From assembly GCA_021777055.1 (NCBI GenBank), contig JAIQZO010000101.1, positions 84,145 to 148,144 of the forward strand: a stretch of DNA of 64,000 bases, read 5' to 3'. This document shows, piece after piece, positions 27,015 to 35,851 of this stretch. How positions within the stretch are numbered: the first letter of the stretch is position 1; the number at the start of each line of letters is the position of its first letter. The notes under the pieces were generated by a model. That model ran no database searches. It was not told the origin of the DNA and saw nothing but the letters and a program-made list of their open reading frames with translations. The stretch is from Candidatus Anammoxibacter sp. (lineage in GTDB: Bacteria > Planctomycetota > Brocadiia > Brocadiales > Anammoxibacteraceae). The position numbers and the translations under genes were made by a program.

Positions 27015-27192
27015 TTATTTATACACTGATAGATCTGTGAATATCGAAGTTATAAAACTAGAAAATAATATATTAAGATAAAGGAATTGAAAATAGGCAG
27101 ACAAAATAGATATCTGAAGGACCTCTTGAAGGAAGATTAAATTTTTCGCAAGTACTTTTTTCTGCAAGTACCTGCAAATACATAGGTACATT

Positions 27193-27573
27193 ATGAAAAG
27201 AAAGATATATATAATAGATGATGATCTGGACATCGTGGAGTCTACAAAAATCATTTTAGAGGCAAGCGGTTATGATGTTAAGACTGCTTATACTTTAGAA
27301 GAGGGTGCCGGTTTAATAAACAAAGAGCTTCCAGACCTGATAATTTTAGACGTAATGTTTCCTGGAAACCAGAGCGGAGGATTTGAACTTTGCCGCAACC
27401 TTAAGGCAAACAGTGAGACCAAAAAAATACCCATTGTCATGTTCACTGCCGTCAACCGTAAATGGCTTTTTAAACATAGCATTGATGATGATTGGCTGCC
27501 CGCAGATGAATTTCTGGATAAACCTGTTGATCCGGCGGATCTGCTTAGAAAGATAAAGAAGTATCTGGATTAA
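27193..27573 (+). CDS. Stand-alone response regulator receiver protein
   Basis: Single-domain REC protein of 126 residues, CheY-like. The acidic pocket is IDDD (about 8-11), the phospho-acceptor Asp lies in LIILDVMF (D53), the conserved Thr is in MFTAV and the Lys is in EFLDKPVDP. All functional positions are therefore present and it should be phosphorylatable. An insertion relative to CheY (GNQSGGFEL after the phosphorylation site) is typical of the longer REC subfamily. No output domain and no histidine kinase are encoded nearby, so it probably acts by protein contact with an unlinked partner. It has its own promoter and a terminator-like hairpin downstream. Confidence 0.92.
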   Translation: MKRKIYIIDDDLDIVESTKIILEASGYDVKTAYTLEEGAGLINKELPDLIILDVMFPGNQSGGFELCRNLKANSETKKIPIVMFTAVNRKWLFKHSIDDDWLPADEFLDKPVDPADLLRKIKKYLD

Positions 27574-28198
27574 TTAAATAGGACAAAGACCTACGTCTTA
27601 TTCATTGTTTTATGTATACTTTAGATGTCTAAAAACCTTCCATGGCAGCCTGTAAGGTTGACACTGTTTTGTCGTAAGGTGTGGTTTATATTAGTTAATA
27701 TAGCTTAACGGGAGTATAGATACTCCTTTTTTCTTTCTTCATAGATGCTTTATATGACATTGAAATCTTTATAGAAATCTGTTTTGTAAGTTAAAATTGA
27801 TATTTAAATTGCAATATGATAGAATGCTTCATTTATTGACATCGTTTATGTATAGGTTGAAGTTTGTTTCGTGCCAAATATATAGAATTGTACAGAAATG
27901 TGCATGGTAATGGTTAAACTCTCTAGCGAGAAAACAGAGTTGTGCAGACTAAAACGATGTGGCATTATAATTAGCTGTTAAAGATTATACGACAGGTAAG
28001 TGAGATGAAAGATTGGTGGTCCTTTGCGGATATGGTTTCGTCCATTACCTTTTTAAAGACAGAATAGTAATTATTGCTGCAGTTATTGTTAAGTGCTTTT
28101 AATTAACAGTAGTGGATGAGCTCAACACTGGTTTAATAAAACGCAATAGAAATAATTTTGACTTTTGTGCTAGAAATTTTGAAAAGGAGAATGGTTTT
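27574..28198. other. Intergenic region before PPDK, with a terminator and a candidate promoter
   Basis: This gap of about 620 bases has no gene. It holds a hairpin with T run at 27711-27732 and a promoter-like pair TTGATA (27797-27802) / TAGAAT (27820-27825) with 17-base spacing. That pair is about 370 bases before the PPDK start and would give a long 5' leader. A GTG at 28112 continues in frame into PPDK but lacks a ribosome-binding site. Confidence 0.45.
27711..27732 (+). terminator. Short intrinsic terminator
   Basis: GGAGTA-TAGA-TACTCC at 27711-27726 is followed at once by six T residues. It lies about 140 bases after the response regulator stop codon. Confidence 0.6.
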
Positions 28199-30961
28199 AT
28201 GGCAAAGGCAATATATTTTTTCGCAAATAATAAAGCTGATGGAAATGCAGAGATGAGAAGCCTTTTGGGGGGGAAGGGTGCAAATCTTGCAGAAATGACA
28301 AACCTTGGCATACCGGTTCCGCCTGGATTTACCATAACCACTGAGATGTGCGATCAGTATGCAAAAAACGATCAAAAGTTCCCCTCCACGCTTGCGCGGG
28401 AGATAGATACAAATCTGTCGAGACTTGAAAAGGTGATGAATGCGAGCCTTGGTGATCCTGTAAACCCATTGCTTGTGTCTGTTAGAAGTGGTGCAGCGTC
28501 ATCTATGCCCGGTATGATGGATACGGTTCTTAACCTGGGGTTAAATCCTGATTCAGTGGACGGCTTGATAAAAAAGACTGGTAATGAGAAGTTTGGATGG
28601 GACGCATACCGACGTTTTATTACCATGTTCAGTGACGTGGTTATGGGGCTTGATCGTCAGCTTTTTGAAGAGAAGTTGGAAGAGGAGAAGAAAAAAGCAA
28701 AAGTTGAGACTGATATAGATTTAAGCGTTGAGCAGCTTAAAGAGCTTATTGAAGATTACCTTGTAATTTATAAAGATAATACGGGGAAAGATTTTCCTAC
28801 GTCGCCTAAAGAGCAACTATACAAGGCAATTGAAGCTGTGTTCAAATCATGGAATAATCCCCGTGCTGTAAAATATAGAGAGTTATACAATATTAAGGGG
28901 TTGTTGGGTACAGCGGTAACTGTTCAGTCTATGGTATTTGGTAATATGGGAAATGATTGTGCCACCGGGGTCTGCTTTACCAGAGATCCGTCTACAGGGA
29001 AGAACAAGTTTTATGGTGAGTTCCTTATAAATGCTCAGGGTGAAGATGTTGTTGCCGGGATCCGTACGCCTGATCCTATTGAGGATCTAAAAAAGAAGAT
29101 GCCGGACTTGTACAAAACGCTGATTGATATAAAAAATAATTTGGAATCTCATTATAAAGATGTGCAGGATATGGAGTTTACTATCCAGGAAGGCAAGCTT
29201 TTTATGCTGCAGACCAGGAATGGAAAACGAACTGCACAGGCGGCTTTGAAGATTGCAGTGGATTTGGAAAAAGAGGGTGTTATTGACAAAAAAACTGCGG
29301 TACTCAGGGTAGATCCTCATCAGCTGGATCAGCTTTTACACCCTACGTTTGATCCTAAAGCAGAGAGAAACATTATTGCAAACGGTCTTCCTGCTTCGCC
29401 TGGTGCTGCAACTGGAAAGGTTGTTTTCAGTGCTGAAAAGGCGGAAGAGATGGCGGCAAAAGGTGAAAAGGTAATCCTTGTCAGGATTGAAACATCGCCT
29501 GAAGACATCGGAGGGATGTATGTCGCACAGGGAATTCTCACTGCCAGGGGTGGAATGACATCCCATGCGGCAGTTGTTGCCAGGGGCATGGGTACGTGCT
29601 GTGTTGCTGGGTGTGGAAGCGTGCATATCAATTATGGCAAAAATCAGTTTGTTGTTGGTGGGACGGTTGTTAAAGCTGGTGATTACATCTCGCTTGATGG
29701 AAGTTTGGGTGAAGTGATCCTGGGTGAGCTTCCGACAGTTGAACCAAAGCTCAGTGCTGATTTTAACAAAATAATGAAATGGGCAGATGAGTATAGGAGG
29801 CTTCAGATAAGGACCAATGCAGATACACCACAAGATGCGAAAAGGGCAAGGGACTTTGGGGCGGAAGGTATAGGCTTGTGCAGAACAGAGCATATGTTTT
29901 TTGACGAGGACCGCATTGCTTACGTTAGACAGATGATAATGGTTGCCGGTGATGTAAAGTCGCTGTCATGCTTGCTTGCCGATACAAAGAGCGAACTTGA
30001 TAAATCCGAGAACGTTAGTAATGTAGAGTTAGATAAAGAGATAAAGCAATTAGAAAAGAGGCTGGAAGGCCCTCTATCCTTGTACAATGGAGCATTAAAG
30101 AAGTTGTTGCCTATGCAGAGAGCTGACTTTGAAAAGATTTTCAAGGTGATGGACGGTCTACCTGTAAATATCAGGCTATTGGATCCTCCATTGCATGAGT
30201 TTTTACCAAAGGAAAAAGCCCTTCAGGAGGCTTTGGCCGAACAGATGGGTATTACTGCAAAGGATGTGGTGCAAAAACTGGAAAGTCTTGAAGAGGTTAA
30301 TCCTATGCTTGGTTTGCGAGGCTGCCGTTTAGGGTTAATGTATCAGGAAATCTATGATATGCAGGTGCAGGCAATCATGGAGGCTGCTTGTAACTCCAAA
30401 AAGAAGAAAATCAACGTCGTTCCTGAGATTATGATTCCTTTGGTAGGTACCGAAGAAGAGATGAGGATTTTGCGAGATGAAGTGCAAAAGGTGGCTGATG
30501 GAGTGATTGTGAAAAAAGGGATAAAGGTTGATTATAAGATCGGTACGATGATTGAGACTCCCAGAGCGGCATTAATAGCCAATCAGGTGGCTAAACATGC
30601 AGAGTTCTTTTCGTTTGGCACAAACGATTTGACCCAAATGACTTATGGGTACAGCCGCGATGATATAGGTTCCTTTACTCCCATGTATGAAAGCCGTGGT
30701 ATATTAGATGGTGACCCATTTGAGTCGCTTGACCAGGAGGGTGTGGGGCAGTTGGTGAAGATGGGAATTAAAAAGGGTAAGCTGACAAGGCCGAGCCTGA
30801 AGGTTGGTGTCTGTGGTGAACACGGTGGTGATCCTTCTTCTATTGAGTTCTTTAACAAGAACAGGTTGGATTATGTCAGCTGTTCGCCGTTTAGAGTTCC
30901 TATTGCGCGTCTCGCGTCTGCTATTGCTGCGATTAATGAAGAACAAGTGGTAGATGAATAA
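28199..30961 (+). CDS. ppdK: Pyruvate, phosphate dikinase
   Basis: Interconverts pyruvate + ATP + phosphate and PEP + AMP + PPi in the cytoplasm; in anaerobes it serves gluconeogenesis or PPi-linked glycolysis. The 920-residue product has the N-terminal nucleotide-binding domain (LGGKGANLAEM, SVRSGAASSMPGMMDT), the central swivelling domain with the phosphorylated His in GGMTSHAAVVARGMG, and the C-terminal PEP/pyruvate domain (ETPRAALIA, FGTNDLTQMTYG, catalytic Cys in GVCGEHGGDP). It is longer than a typical bacterial PPDK because about 40 extra charged residues follow the EHMFFDEDRI segment. The start is ATG 28199 behind AAGGAGA; the longer frame from 28112 is rejected. It appears monocistronic. 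Confidence 0.95.
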   Translation: MAKAIYFFANNKADGNAEMRSLLGGKGANLAEMTNLGIPVPPGFTITTEMCDQYAKNDQKFPSTLAREIDTNLSRLEKVMNASLGDPVNPLLVSVRSGAASSMPGMMDTVLNLGLNPDSVDGLIKKTGNEKFGWDAYRRFITMFSDVVMGLDRQLFEEKLEEEKKKAKVETDIDLSVEQLKELIEDYLVIYKDNTGKDFPTSPKEQLYKAIEAVFKSWNNPRAVKYRELYNIKGLLGTAVTVQSMVFGNMGNDCATGVCFTRDPSTGKNKFYGEFLINAQGEDVVAGIRTPDPIEDLKKKMPDLYKTLIDIKNNLESHYKDVQDMEFTIQEGKLFMLQTRNGKRTAQAALKIAVDLEKEGVIDKKTAVLRVDPHQLDQLLHPTFDPKAERNIIANGLPASPGAATGKVVFSAEKAEEMAAKGEKVILVRIETSPEDIGGMYVAQGILTARGGMTSHAAVVARGMGTCCVAGCGSVHINYGKNQFVVGGTVVKAGDYISLDGSLGEVILGELPTVEPKLSADFNKIMKWADEYRRLQIRTNADTPQDAKRARDFGAEGIGLCRTEHMFFDEDRIAYVRQMIMVAGDVKSLSCLLADTKSELDKSENVSNVELDKEIKQLEKRLEGPLSLYNGALKKLLPMQRADFEKIFKVMDGLPVNIRLLDPPLHEFLPKEKALQEALAEQMGITAKDVVQKLESLEEVNPMLGLRGCRLGLMYQEIYDMQVQAIMEAACNSKKKKINVVPEIMIPLVGTEEEMRILRDEVQKVADGVIVKKGIKVDYKIGTMIETPRAALIANQVAKHAEFFSFGTNDLTQMTYGYSRDDIGSFTPMYESRGILDGDPFESLDQEGVGQLVKMGIKKGKLTRPSLKVGVCGEHGGDPSSIEFFNKNRLDYVSCSPFRVPIARLASAIAAINEEQVVDE

Positions 30962-31159
30962 TGCTTATGTGCTCTGTTAGGTAATAAGTGCACTGTATAT
31001 AAAGTTAGTAATCGAAATCTTTACGATGTGACTTGTTTGTTAAAGATAGGTCACTCGTAAAGGGTTGGTTAGTTGTTGTGTTTACAATTAAAGGGGTAGA
31101 AAATAGTGCCTCTTTGTTATACTTTGTATGGCGTTTAAAGAAAATGAAAGGGGGGGTTT

Positions 31160-33094
31160 ATGTCACAACAGGTTGTTACTACCTGTGGGAAAGATTGTCC
31201 GGATGCTTGCCAGGTAATCTGTGAAGTTGAAAACGGAAAGATTACTAAGCATGTTGGAGATAAGTCGCACCCGGTTACCAATGGTGTGCTATGTTATCGG
31301 GGTAGTAGTATGTTAAAGAGGGTTTATCATTCTGAAAGGGTTTTAAAACCTCAAATAAAGGAAAACGGGGCATGGAAAGAGGCTAGCTGGGATAGTGCTC
31401 TTGATTTAATAGCTGGAAAGCTAAACGAGTACAAGAGTCAGTATGGTAGTTTGTCCACTCTGTTTTGTACATACCATGCCGGAACAAGCATACTCAAAGG
31501 GGTTATGGCCAAGTGTTTCTGGAATTTGTTTGGCGGTGTGACGACTGTTTCAGGTGGTATGAGTATGGAAGCGGCGATAACCGCACAGGTGGCGGACTTC
31601 GGTAATGTTTTGCCAAATCTTGATATACCGGAATCAAAGAATATTATTATATGGGGAAAAGATGCAGTTGTTACCAATCCCCATCTAGTGCCGCTATTAA
31701 AGGATGTGCAGAAAAACGGCACAAAACTTTATGTTATTGATCCTTTGAACAATGACACTGCAAAATTGGCTGATAAACATTATCAAATCAGGCCTGGAAG
31801 TGACGGTCTGCTAGCGATTGGTATTGCAAAAATTATTGCAGATCAAGGCAAGGCAGATGAAGAGTTTACTTCTAAATATGCTAACGGATATGAGAAGTAT
31901 AAGGCAATACTTGATAAGCATTCCCTTGATGATATCTCAAATGCAACCGATATCTCTAAAGATGATATTGCTGAATTGGCGGCCATATATAGTGATAGAA
32001 AGCCGACTGGTACCTGGTTTTGTCTTGGTCCTCAATATTCCAATAAGGGTGAGTCAAATATTCGTCTTATAGACGCACTGGCTGCAATGTCAGGTAATGT
32101 GGGGGTAAAGGGCGGTGGAAGCCAGTTTGGTATCAACGGTGCGATAGCATTTGATTTGTCTTGTACTGACCAGTTTGTTGCGAAAGAATCTAGAAGTATA
32201 ACTCTACCGTTAATTGGTACCCAGATGGCAGGCTTGCAGGATCCACCTTTAAAGTTTGCATGGATAGCCGCACATAATCCAATGGTATTAACCTGTAATT
32301 CAAGCAAGGTTAGGAGTTCGTTTGATTCTTTGGATTTCCGTGTGCTGGTTGACACGTTTATGACTAAAGCTAGTGAATCTGCGGATGTGTTCTTGCCTAC
32401 AACGACATATCTTGAAGAGCATGATGTCCGTTTTAGTTACGGTACACCATTCGTTTGTCCAATTAATAAAGTTATAGAGCCGCTGGGTGAGAGTAAATCA
32501 GATTTTGAGATTTATCAGTTGCTGGCTGACAAGTTAGGCTTTGGTGATAAGCTGAAAGGGACACCTGACGAATGGATTGAAAAGTTGATGGGGCCACTTA
32601 AAAAACAGGGGATAACATTGTCCCAGATAAGAGAAGGACAGGTTGTAAACAAGGATATACCAACAATTCCTTACGAAGATAAAGTGTTTATGACGGAATC
32701 CAAGAAGTTCGAGTTTATTACTGATTACGAATTCACTGGTACAGGGGAAAGTGCTTATCCGTTCTTTCTTATTGCGCCAAAGACAGTAAAAACACAGAAT
32801 TGCCAAGTGCTACCTGAAGATATGTGCGATATGCCGGATGCAATAATAAATGATTCAATTGCAGGTAATCTAAATGTATCTAATGGGGAGAAGGTGTTAC
32901 TAAGTAACAAAAACGGTAATGTGGAAGCAAACGTAGTTATAGATAGTTCCATGAGAACAGATTGTGTGTGGGTTACACCATCAGTCTTTAAGAATCATCC
33001 TGGTACTATTAATGAATTAAGAGTAGAAGTCCTTACAGACGGTGGGGATGAAGCGGCTTTTACAAATAGTAGGGTAGATATAAAAAAGGCATAG
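31160..33094 (+). CDS. Molybdopterin-dependent oxidoreductase (formate-dehydrogenase-like catalytic subunit)
   Basis: Mo/W-bis-MGD oxidoreductase of the DMSO reductase superfamily, 644 residues. An N-terminal [4Fe-4S] motif is formed by C9, C13, C17 and C45 (CGKDCPDAC ... LCYRG). Further typical segments are WDSALDLIAGKL, IDPLNNDTAKLADKHYQIRPGSDG, GLGPQYS-like and ALAAMSGNVGVKGGG, with a C-terminal MopB-binding barrel from about 530 (NLNVSNGEKVLLSNKNG). In the stretch where Cys or Sec ligates Mo in formate dehydrogenases (about 126-138, GGVTTVSGGMSME) there is no Cys, so Ser or another ligand is likely and formate is not assured as substrate. No Tat signal is present, so it should be cytoplasmic. 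No electron-transfer subunit is encoded beside it. The ribosome-binding site is GGGGGG before ATG 31160. Confidence 0.88.
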   Translation: MSQQVVTTCGKDCPDACQVICEVENGKITKHVGDKSHPVTNGVLCYRGSSMLKRVYHSERVLKPQIKENGAWKEASWDSALDLIAGKLNEYKSQYGSLSTLFCTYHAGTSILKGVMAKCFWNLFGGVTTVSGGMSMEAAITAQVADFGNVLPNLDIPESKNIIIWGKDAVVTNPHLVPLLKDVQKNGTKLYVIDPLNNDTAKLADKHYQIRPGSDGLLAIGIAKIIADQGKADEEFTSKYANGYEKYKAILDKHSLDDISNATDISKDDIAELAAIYSDRKPTGTWFCLGPQYSNKGESNIRLIDALAAMSGNVGVKGGGSQFGINGAIAFDLSCTDQFVAKESRSITLPLIGTQMAGLQDPPLKFAWIAAHNPMVLTCNSSKVRSSFDSLDFRVLVDTFMTKASESADVFLPTTTYLEEHDVRFSYGTPFVCPINKVIEPLGESKSDFEIYQLLADKLGFGDKLKGTPDEWIEKLMGPLKKQGITLSQIREGQVVNKDIPTIPYEDKVFMTESKKFEFITDYEFTGTGESAYPFFLIAPKTVKTQNCQVLPEDMCDMPDAIINDSIAGNLNVSNGEKVLLSNKNGNVEANVVIDSSMRTDCVWVTPSVFKNHPGTINELRVEVLTDGGDEAAFTNSRVDIKKA

Positions 33095-33130
33095 ATGGGT
33101 AATCTGTCTCTTTTTTAGAATCATTAAATA

Positions 33131-33171
33131 AAAATGGCGTTATAGCTGACTTTTAGTTATAACGCCATTTT
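33131..33171. terminator. Bidirectional terminator between convergent genes
   Basis: AAAATGGCGTTATA (33131-33144) pairs perfectly with 33158-33171 around a 13-base loop. A-rich and T-rich flanks on the two sides let it act in both directions, for the molybdoenzyme gene (plus) and the small gene ending at 33200 (minus). Confidence 0.85.
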
Positions 33172-33199
33172 GTTTTCAATAATTCTACCAACCTCTTAA

Positions 33200-33565
33200 T
33201 TAATCTTCCGCTACCATTGGACCTGCGGAAAGAGAACCATCTGCGCCCACTGCCACATCAGCTGTAAGTTCTAATTCGTTAGTTGCCTTTACATCTACAC
33301 CACTTGCGGCAACATTTGTATTTACTACCATGTCATCTAGGTTTATCTCAATTGGTGATAATTCCGTATGTATATTAAAACCGCCCAATCTAATGAAAGG
33401 AAAGAACCATAACTTCAACCTGATATCCGGTATACGCAATTTAAAACCAGGCAACTTAAGCGTTACTTTTCCGCCGGTTTCCAGTTTAATATCCGTCGGC
33501 TTTAAATTAATAGAGGTAGCGACATCCACTTTACCTTTTGCTTTTGTTCCGCCCTTAACTTGCAT
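33200..33565 (-). CDS. Hypothetical beta-rich protein, 121 residues
   Basis: I do not recognise this protein. The start ATG 33565 has an excellent AAAAGGAG ribosome-binding site, so it is very likely translated. The sequence alternates polar and hydrophobic residues through most of its length (KVDVATSINLKPTDIKL, GKVTLKLPGFKLRIPDI), indicating extended beta structure. A central hydrophobic patch LKLWFFPFIRLGGF (about 51-64) could be a membrane-touching loop or core strand. The N-terminus MQVKGGTKAKGKVDV is Gly/Lys rich and the end is Ala/Gly/Asp rich. There is no signal peptide and no cysteine. It is transcribed alone, convergent with the molybdoenzyme and divergent from RNase R. Function unknown. 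Confidence 0.7.
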   Translation of the reverse strand: MQVKGGTKAKGKVDVATSINLKPTDIKLETGGKVTLKLPGFKLRIPDIRLKLWFFPFIRLGGFNIHTELSPIEINLDDMVVNTNVAASGVDVKATNELELTADVAVGADGSLSAGPMVAED

Positions 33566-33706
33566 TATCTTACTCCTTTTATAAACCTAATCCAAAATTA
33601 CATGTCGTAATGCTAACTAAATTTTGATTTCACACTCTAACATTTTCAGTTACAATATGTCAAGTGAAAATCCAGGATTTAATATTAAAAAATATTTAGG
33701 AAAAAA

Positions 33707-35851
33707 ATGCCAATAATTGAAAAGCAGGTCGTAAAGTTTGTTCGCAGTAAAAAGTACAGCCCTATGAAAGCTGAAGGTCTGGCAATGCACTTTGATATAG
33801 AGGATGACGAATATGAGGATTTCCTTTCAGCCCTCCTAATGTTAGAACGGCAAGGTGAAATTGTTAAAATAAAGAAAGAACAGTATGCTTCTCCAAGAAA
33901 ACTGGGATTGGTTGTTGGAACCCTTGAGTGCAAACCAAAAGGGTTTGGATTTGTGATTCCGGCAATTAAAAGCTTTGGAGATGACATTTATGTCAATGAA
34001 GAGTGTATGGGAAGTGCAATGCACGGTGATCTTGTTGTCGTTCGTTTGCCTGGCAAAAAGGATAGCCGTAGAAAAGGGCGATATCGAAGGGATGTCAGGA
34101 GCGAATCAGGAAAGATTATTGACATCATTGAGCATGTGAACAGTACCGTTATTGGGCTTCTGAAGAAAAGTAAACACCTTAACTATGTTGTGCCGGACAA
34201 TCCATCTCTGTTTAAGGATATTTATGTAGCTGATGAAGATTTAGATGGTGCAGTACCTGGCGATAAGGTAATTGTAAAGATTATCAATTGGCCTACCAGG
34301 CATCTTAACCCAGAAGGGCTAGTGTCTGAAATTTTGGGAAAAGAGGGTGACCCTGGAGTTGACGTTAAATCAATAATATGCCAATTTAAGATTCCTACCA
34401 GCTTTAGTGAAAAGATAGTGAAAGAGTTGGAAGCTATTCCTGAAAAAATACCGGAAGATGAGTATTTAAGAAGATGTGATTTGCGCAATGAAACAATTAT
34501 TACAATAGATCCAGATGAGGCAAAAGATTTTGATGACGCGGTTTCACTTAAGAGAGAGGATAATAAATGGGTTTTAGGGGTACATATAGCAGATGTCTCT
34601 CATTATGTTAAACCTGGAAGTGAAATTGACAATGAGGCGGCAAGAAGAGGTAATAGTGTCTATCTCCCCGGCGAAGTTATACCCATGCTTCCCGAGAAAC
34701 TTTCTAATAATGTTTGCAGCCTGAAAGAGGCCGAAGACCGTTTAACAAAAACGGTATTTGTGACATTTGACAGTTATGGAAGGTTGTTACATTCTGAAAT
34801 TAGAAAGACTGTAATTTGTACGCGAAAGAGGTTTACTTATAATGAAGTTACTGCAATTCTTGAATGTATAGAGTCTTACAACATTGATGTCGATCGGGAA
34901 ATATTGGATTTAATTATAAATATAAAGGAGCTTGCAGAGTTGCTCTTTAAGAATAGGATGAATAGGGGATCTATAGAGCTGGAGATCCCTGAAGTCGATA
35001 TACGGTTAGATGGTGAAGGTAATGTTGCTAAGGTTGAGAAATGTGTAAGAGATGTTTCTCACGGCATAATAGAAGAGTTCATGCTCGTTGCAAATGAAAT
35101 AGCGGCAGAATGTGCAGGTAAAAATAAGTTGACTTGTTTTTATAGAGTACACGACGAACCGGATGAAGAGAACTTGCGGGATTTTGCCTCTTTTATTAAA
35201 AGTTTCAAAAAGGTAAAGATTGACCCGTTGAATAAAAAAGAGCTGCAGGATGTGTTGGAGGGTGTGCGAGGAAAGCCTGAATCGTATGCAATTAATCTTA
35301 TGCTTTTAAAATCACTTATGAGGGCAGAGTATACTATTAAACAAAAAGAGCATTATGCTCTGTCAATTGAGCATTATACTCATTTTACATCACCCATTAG
35401 ACGTTATCCCGATCTGATAATACATAGGTCATTGGATGGTTTTTTGGATACAAGTGGGGCTAAAGAAAAGGACAGTGATAACTCTGAGCACTTGAAAAGG
35501 CTTGCTAGTCACTGCTCGTTTACTGAAAGAAGGGCCGAGAGTGCGGAAAAACAGGTTATCAAAGACAAACTGATTCGTAGTCTTGAACATAGGGTAAATG
35601 AGGACTTTGATGGAATAATTACCGGAGTGGAAGAGTATGGTTTTTTTGTTCAGCTTCAGGAAAACCTGCTTGAGGGGTTAGTACATGTCCGAACACTAGT
35701 TGACGACTTTTATATATATGATAAGAAGAGCGCTACACTTAAAGGGGAAAGAAAGAGAAAGGTTTTCAGGATAGGTGATAAAGTTTATGTACGGCTTTCT
35801 AATATTGATAAAATAAAGAAACAGGTCGATTTTAAGGTGGTGAAGAAGTGA
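33707..35851 (+). CDS. rnr: Ribonuclease R (3'-5' exoribonuclease)
   Basis: Hydrolytic 3'-5' exoribonuclease of the RNB family, 714 residues, which degrades structured RNA and defective mRNA/rRNA in the cytoplasm. Domains in order are a short N-terminal winged helix (about 1-65), two cold-shock domains (about 70-230, with GFGFVIP and DIYV), and the RNB catalytic core (about 255-590). The core carries the Mg2+-binding aspartates in TIDPDEAKDFDDAVS, plus IADVSHYV and HFTSPIRRYPDLIIHR. A C-terminal S1 domain follows (DFDGIITGVEEYGFFVQL), with a short basic tail. The start ATG 33707 is preceded by AGGA. All catalytic segments are intact. It stands alone, and a long gene-free region follows it. 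Confidence 0.95.
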   Translation: MPIIEKQVVKFVRSKKYSPMKAEGLAMHFDIEDDEYEDFLSALLMLERQGEIVKIKKEQYASPRKLGLVVGTLECKPKGFGFVIPAIKSFGDDIYVNEECMGSAMHGDLVVVRLPGKKDSRRKGRYRRDVRSESGKIIDIIEHVNSTVIGLLKKSKHLNYVVPDNPSLFKDIYVADEDLDGAVPGDKVIVKIINWPTRHLNPEGLVSEILGKEGDPGVDVKSIICQFKIPTSFSEKIVKELEAIPEKIPEDEYLRRCDLRNETIITIDPDEAKDFDDAVSLKREDNKWVLGVHIADVSHYVKPGSEIDNEAARRGNSVYLPGEVIPMLPEKLSNNVCSLKEAEDRLTKTVFVTFDSYGRLLHSEIRKTVICTRKRFTYNEVTAILECIESYNIDVDREILDLIINIKELAELLFKNRMNRGSIELEIPEVDIRLDGEGNVAKVEKCVRDVSHGIIEEFMLVANEIAAECAGKNKLTCFYRVHDEPDEENLRDFASFIKSFKKVKIDPLNKKELQDVLEGVRGKPESYAINLMLLKSLMRAEYTIKQKEHYALSIEHYTHFTSPIRRYPDLIIHRSLDGFLDTSGAKEKDSDNSEHLKRLASHCSFTERRAESAEKQVIKDKLIRSLEHRVNEDFDGIITGVEEYGFFVQLQENLLEGLVHVRTLVDDFYIYDKKSATLKGERKRKVFRIGDKVYVRLSNIDKIKKQVDFKVVKK

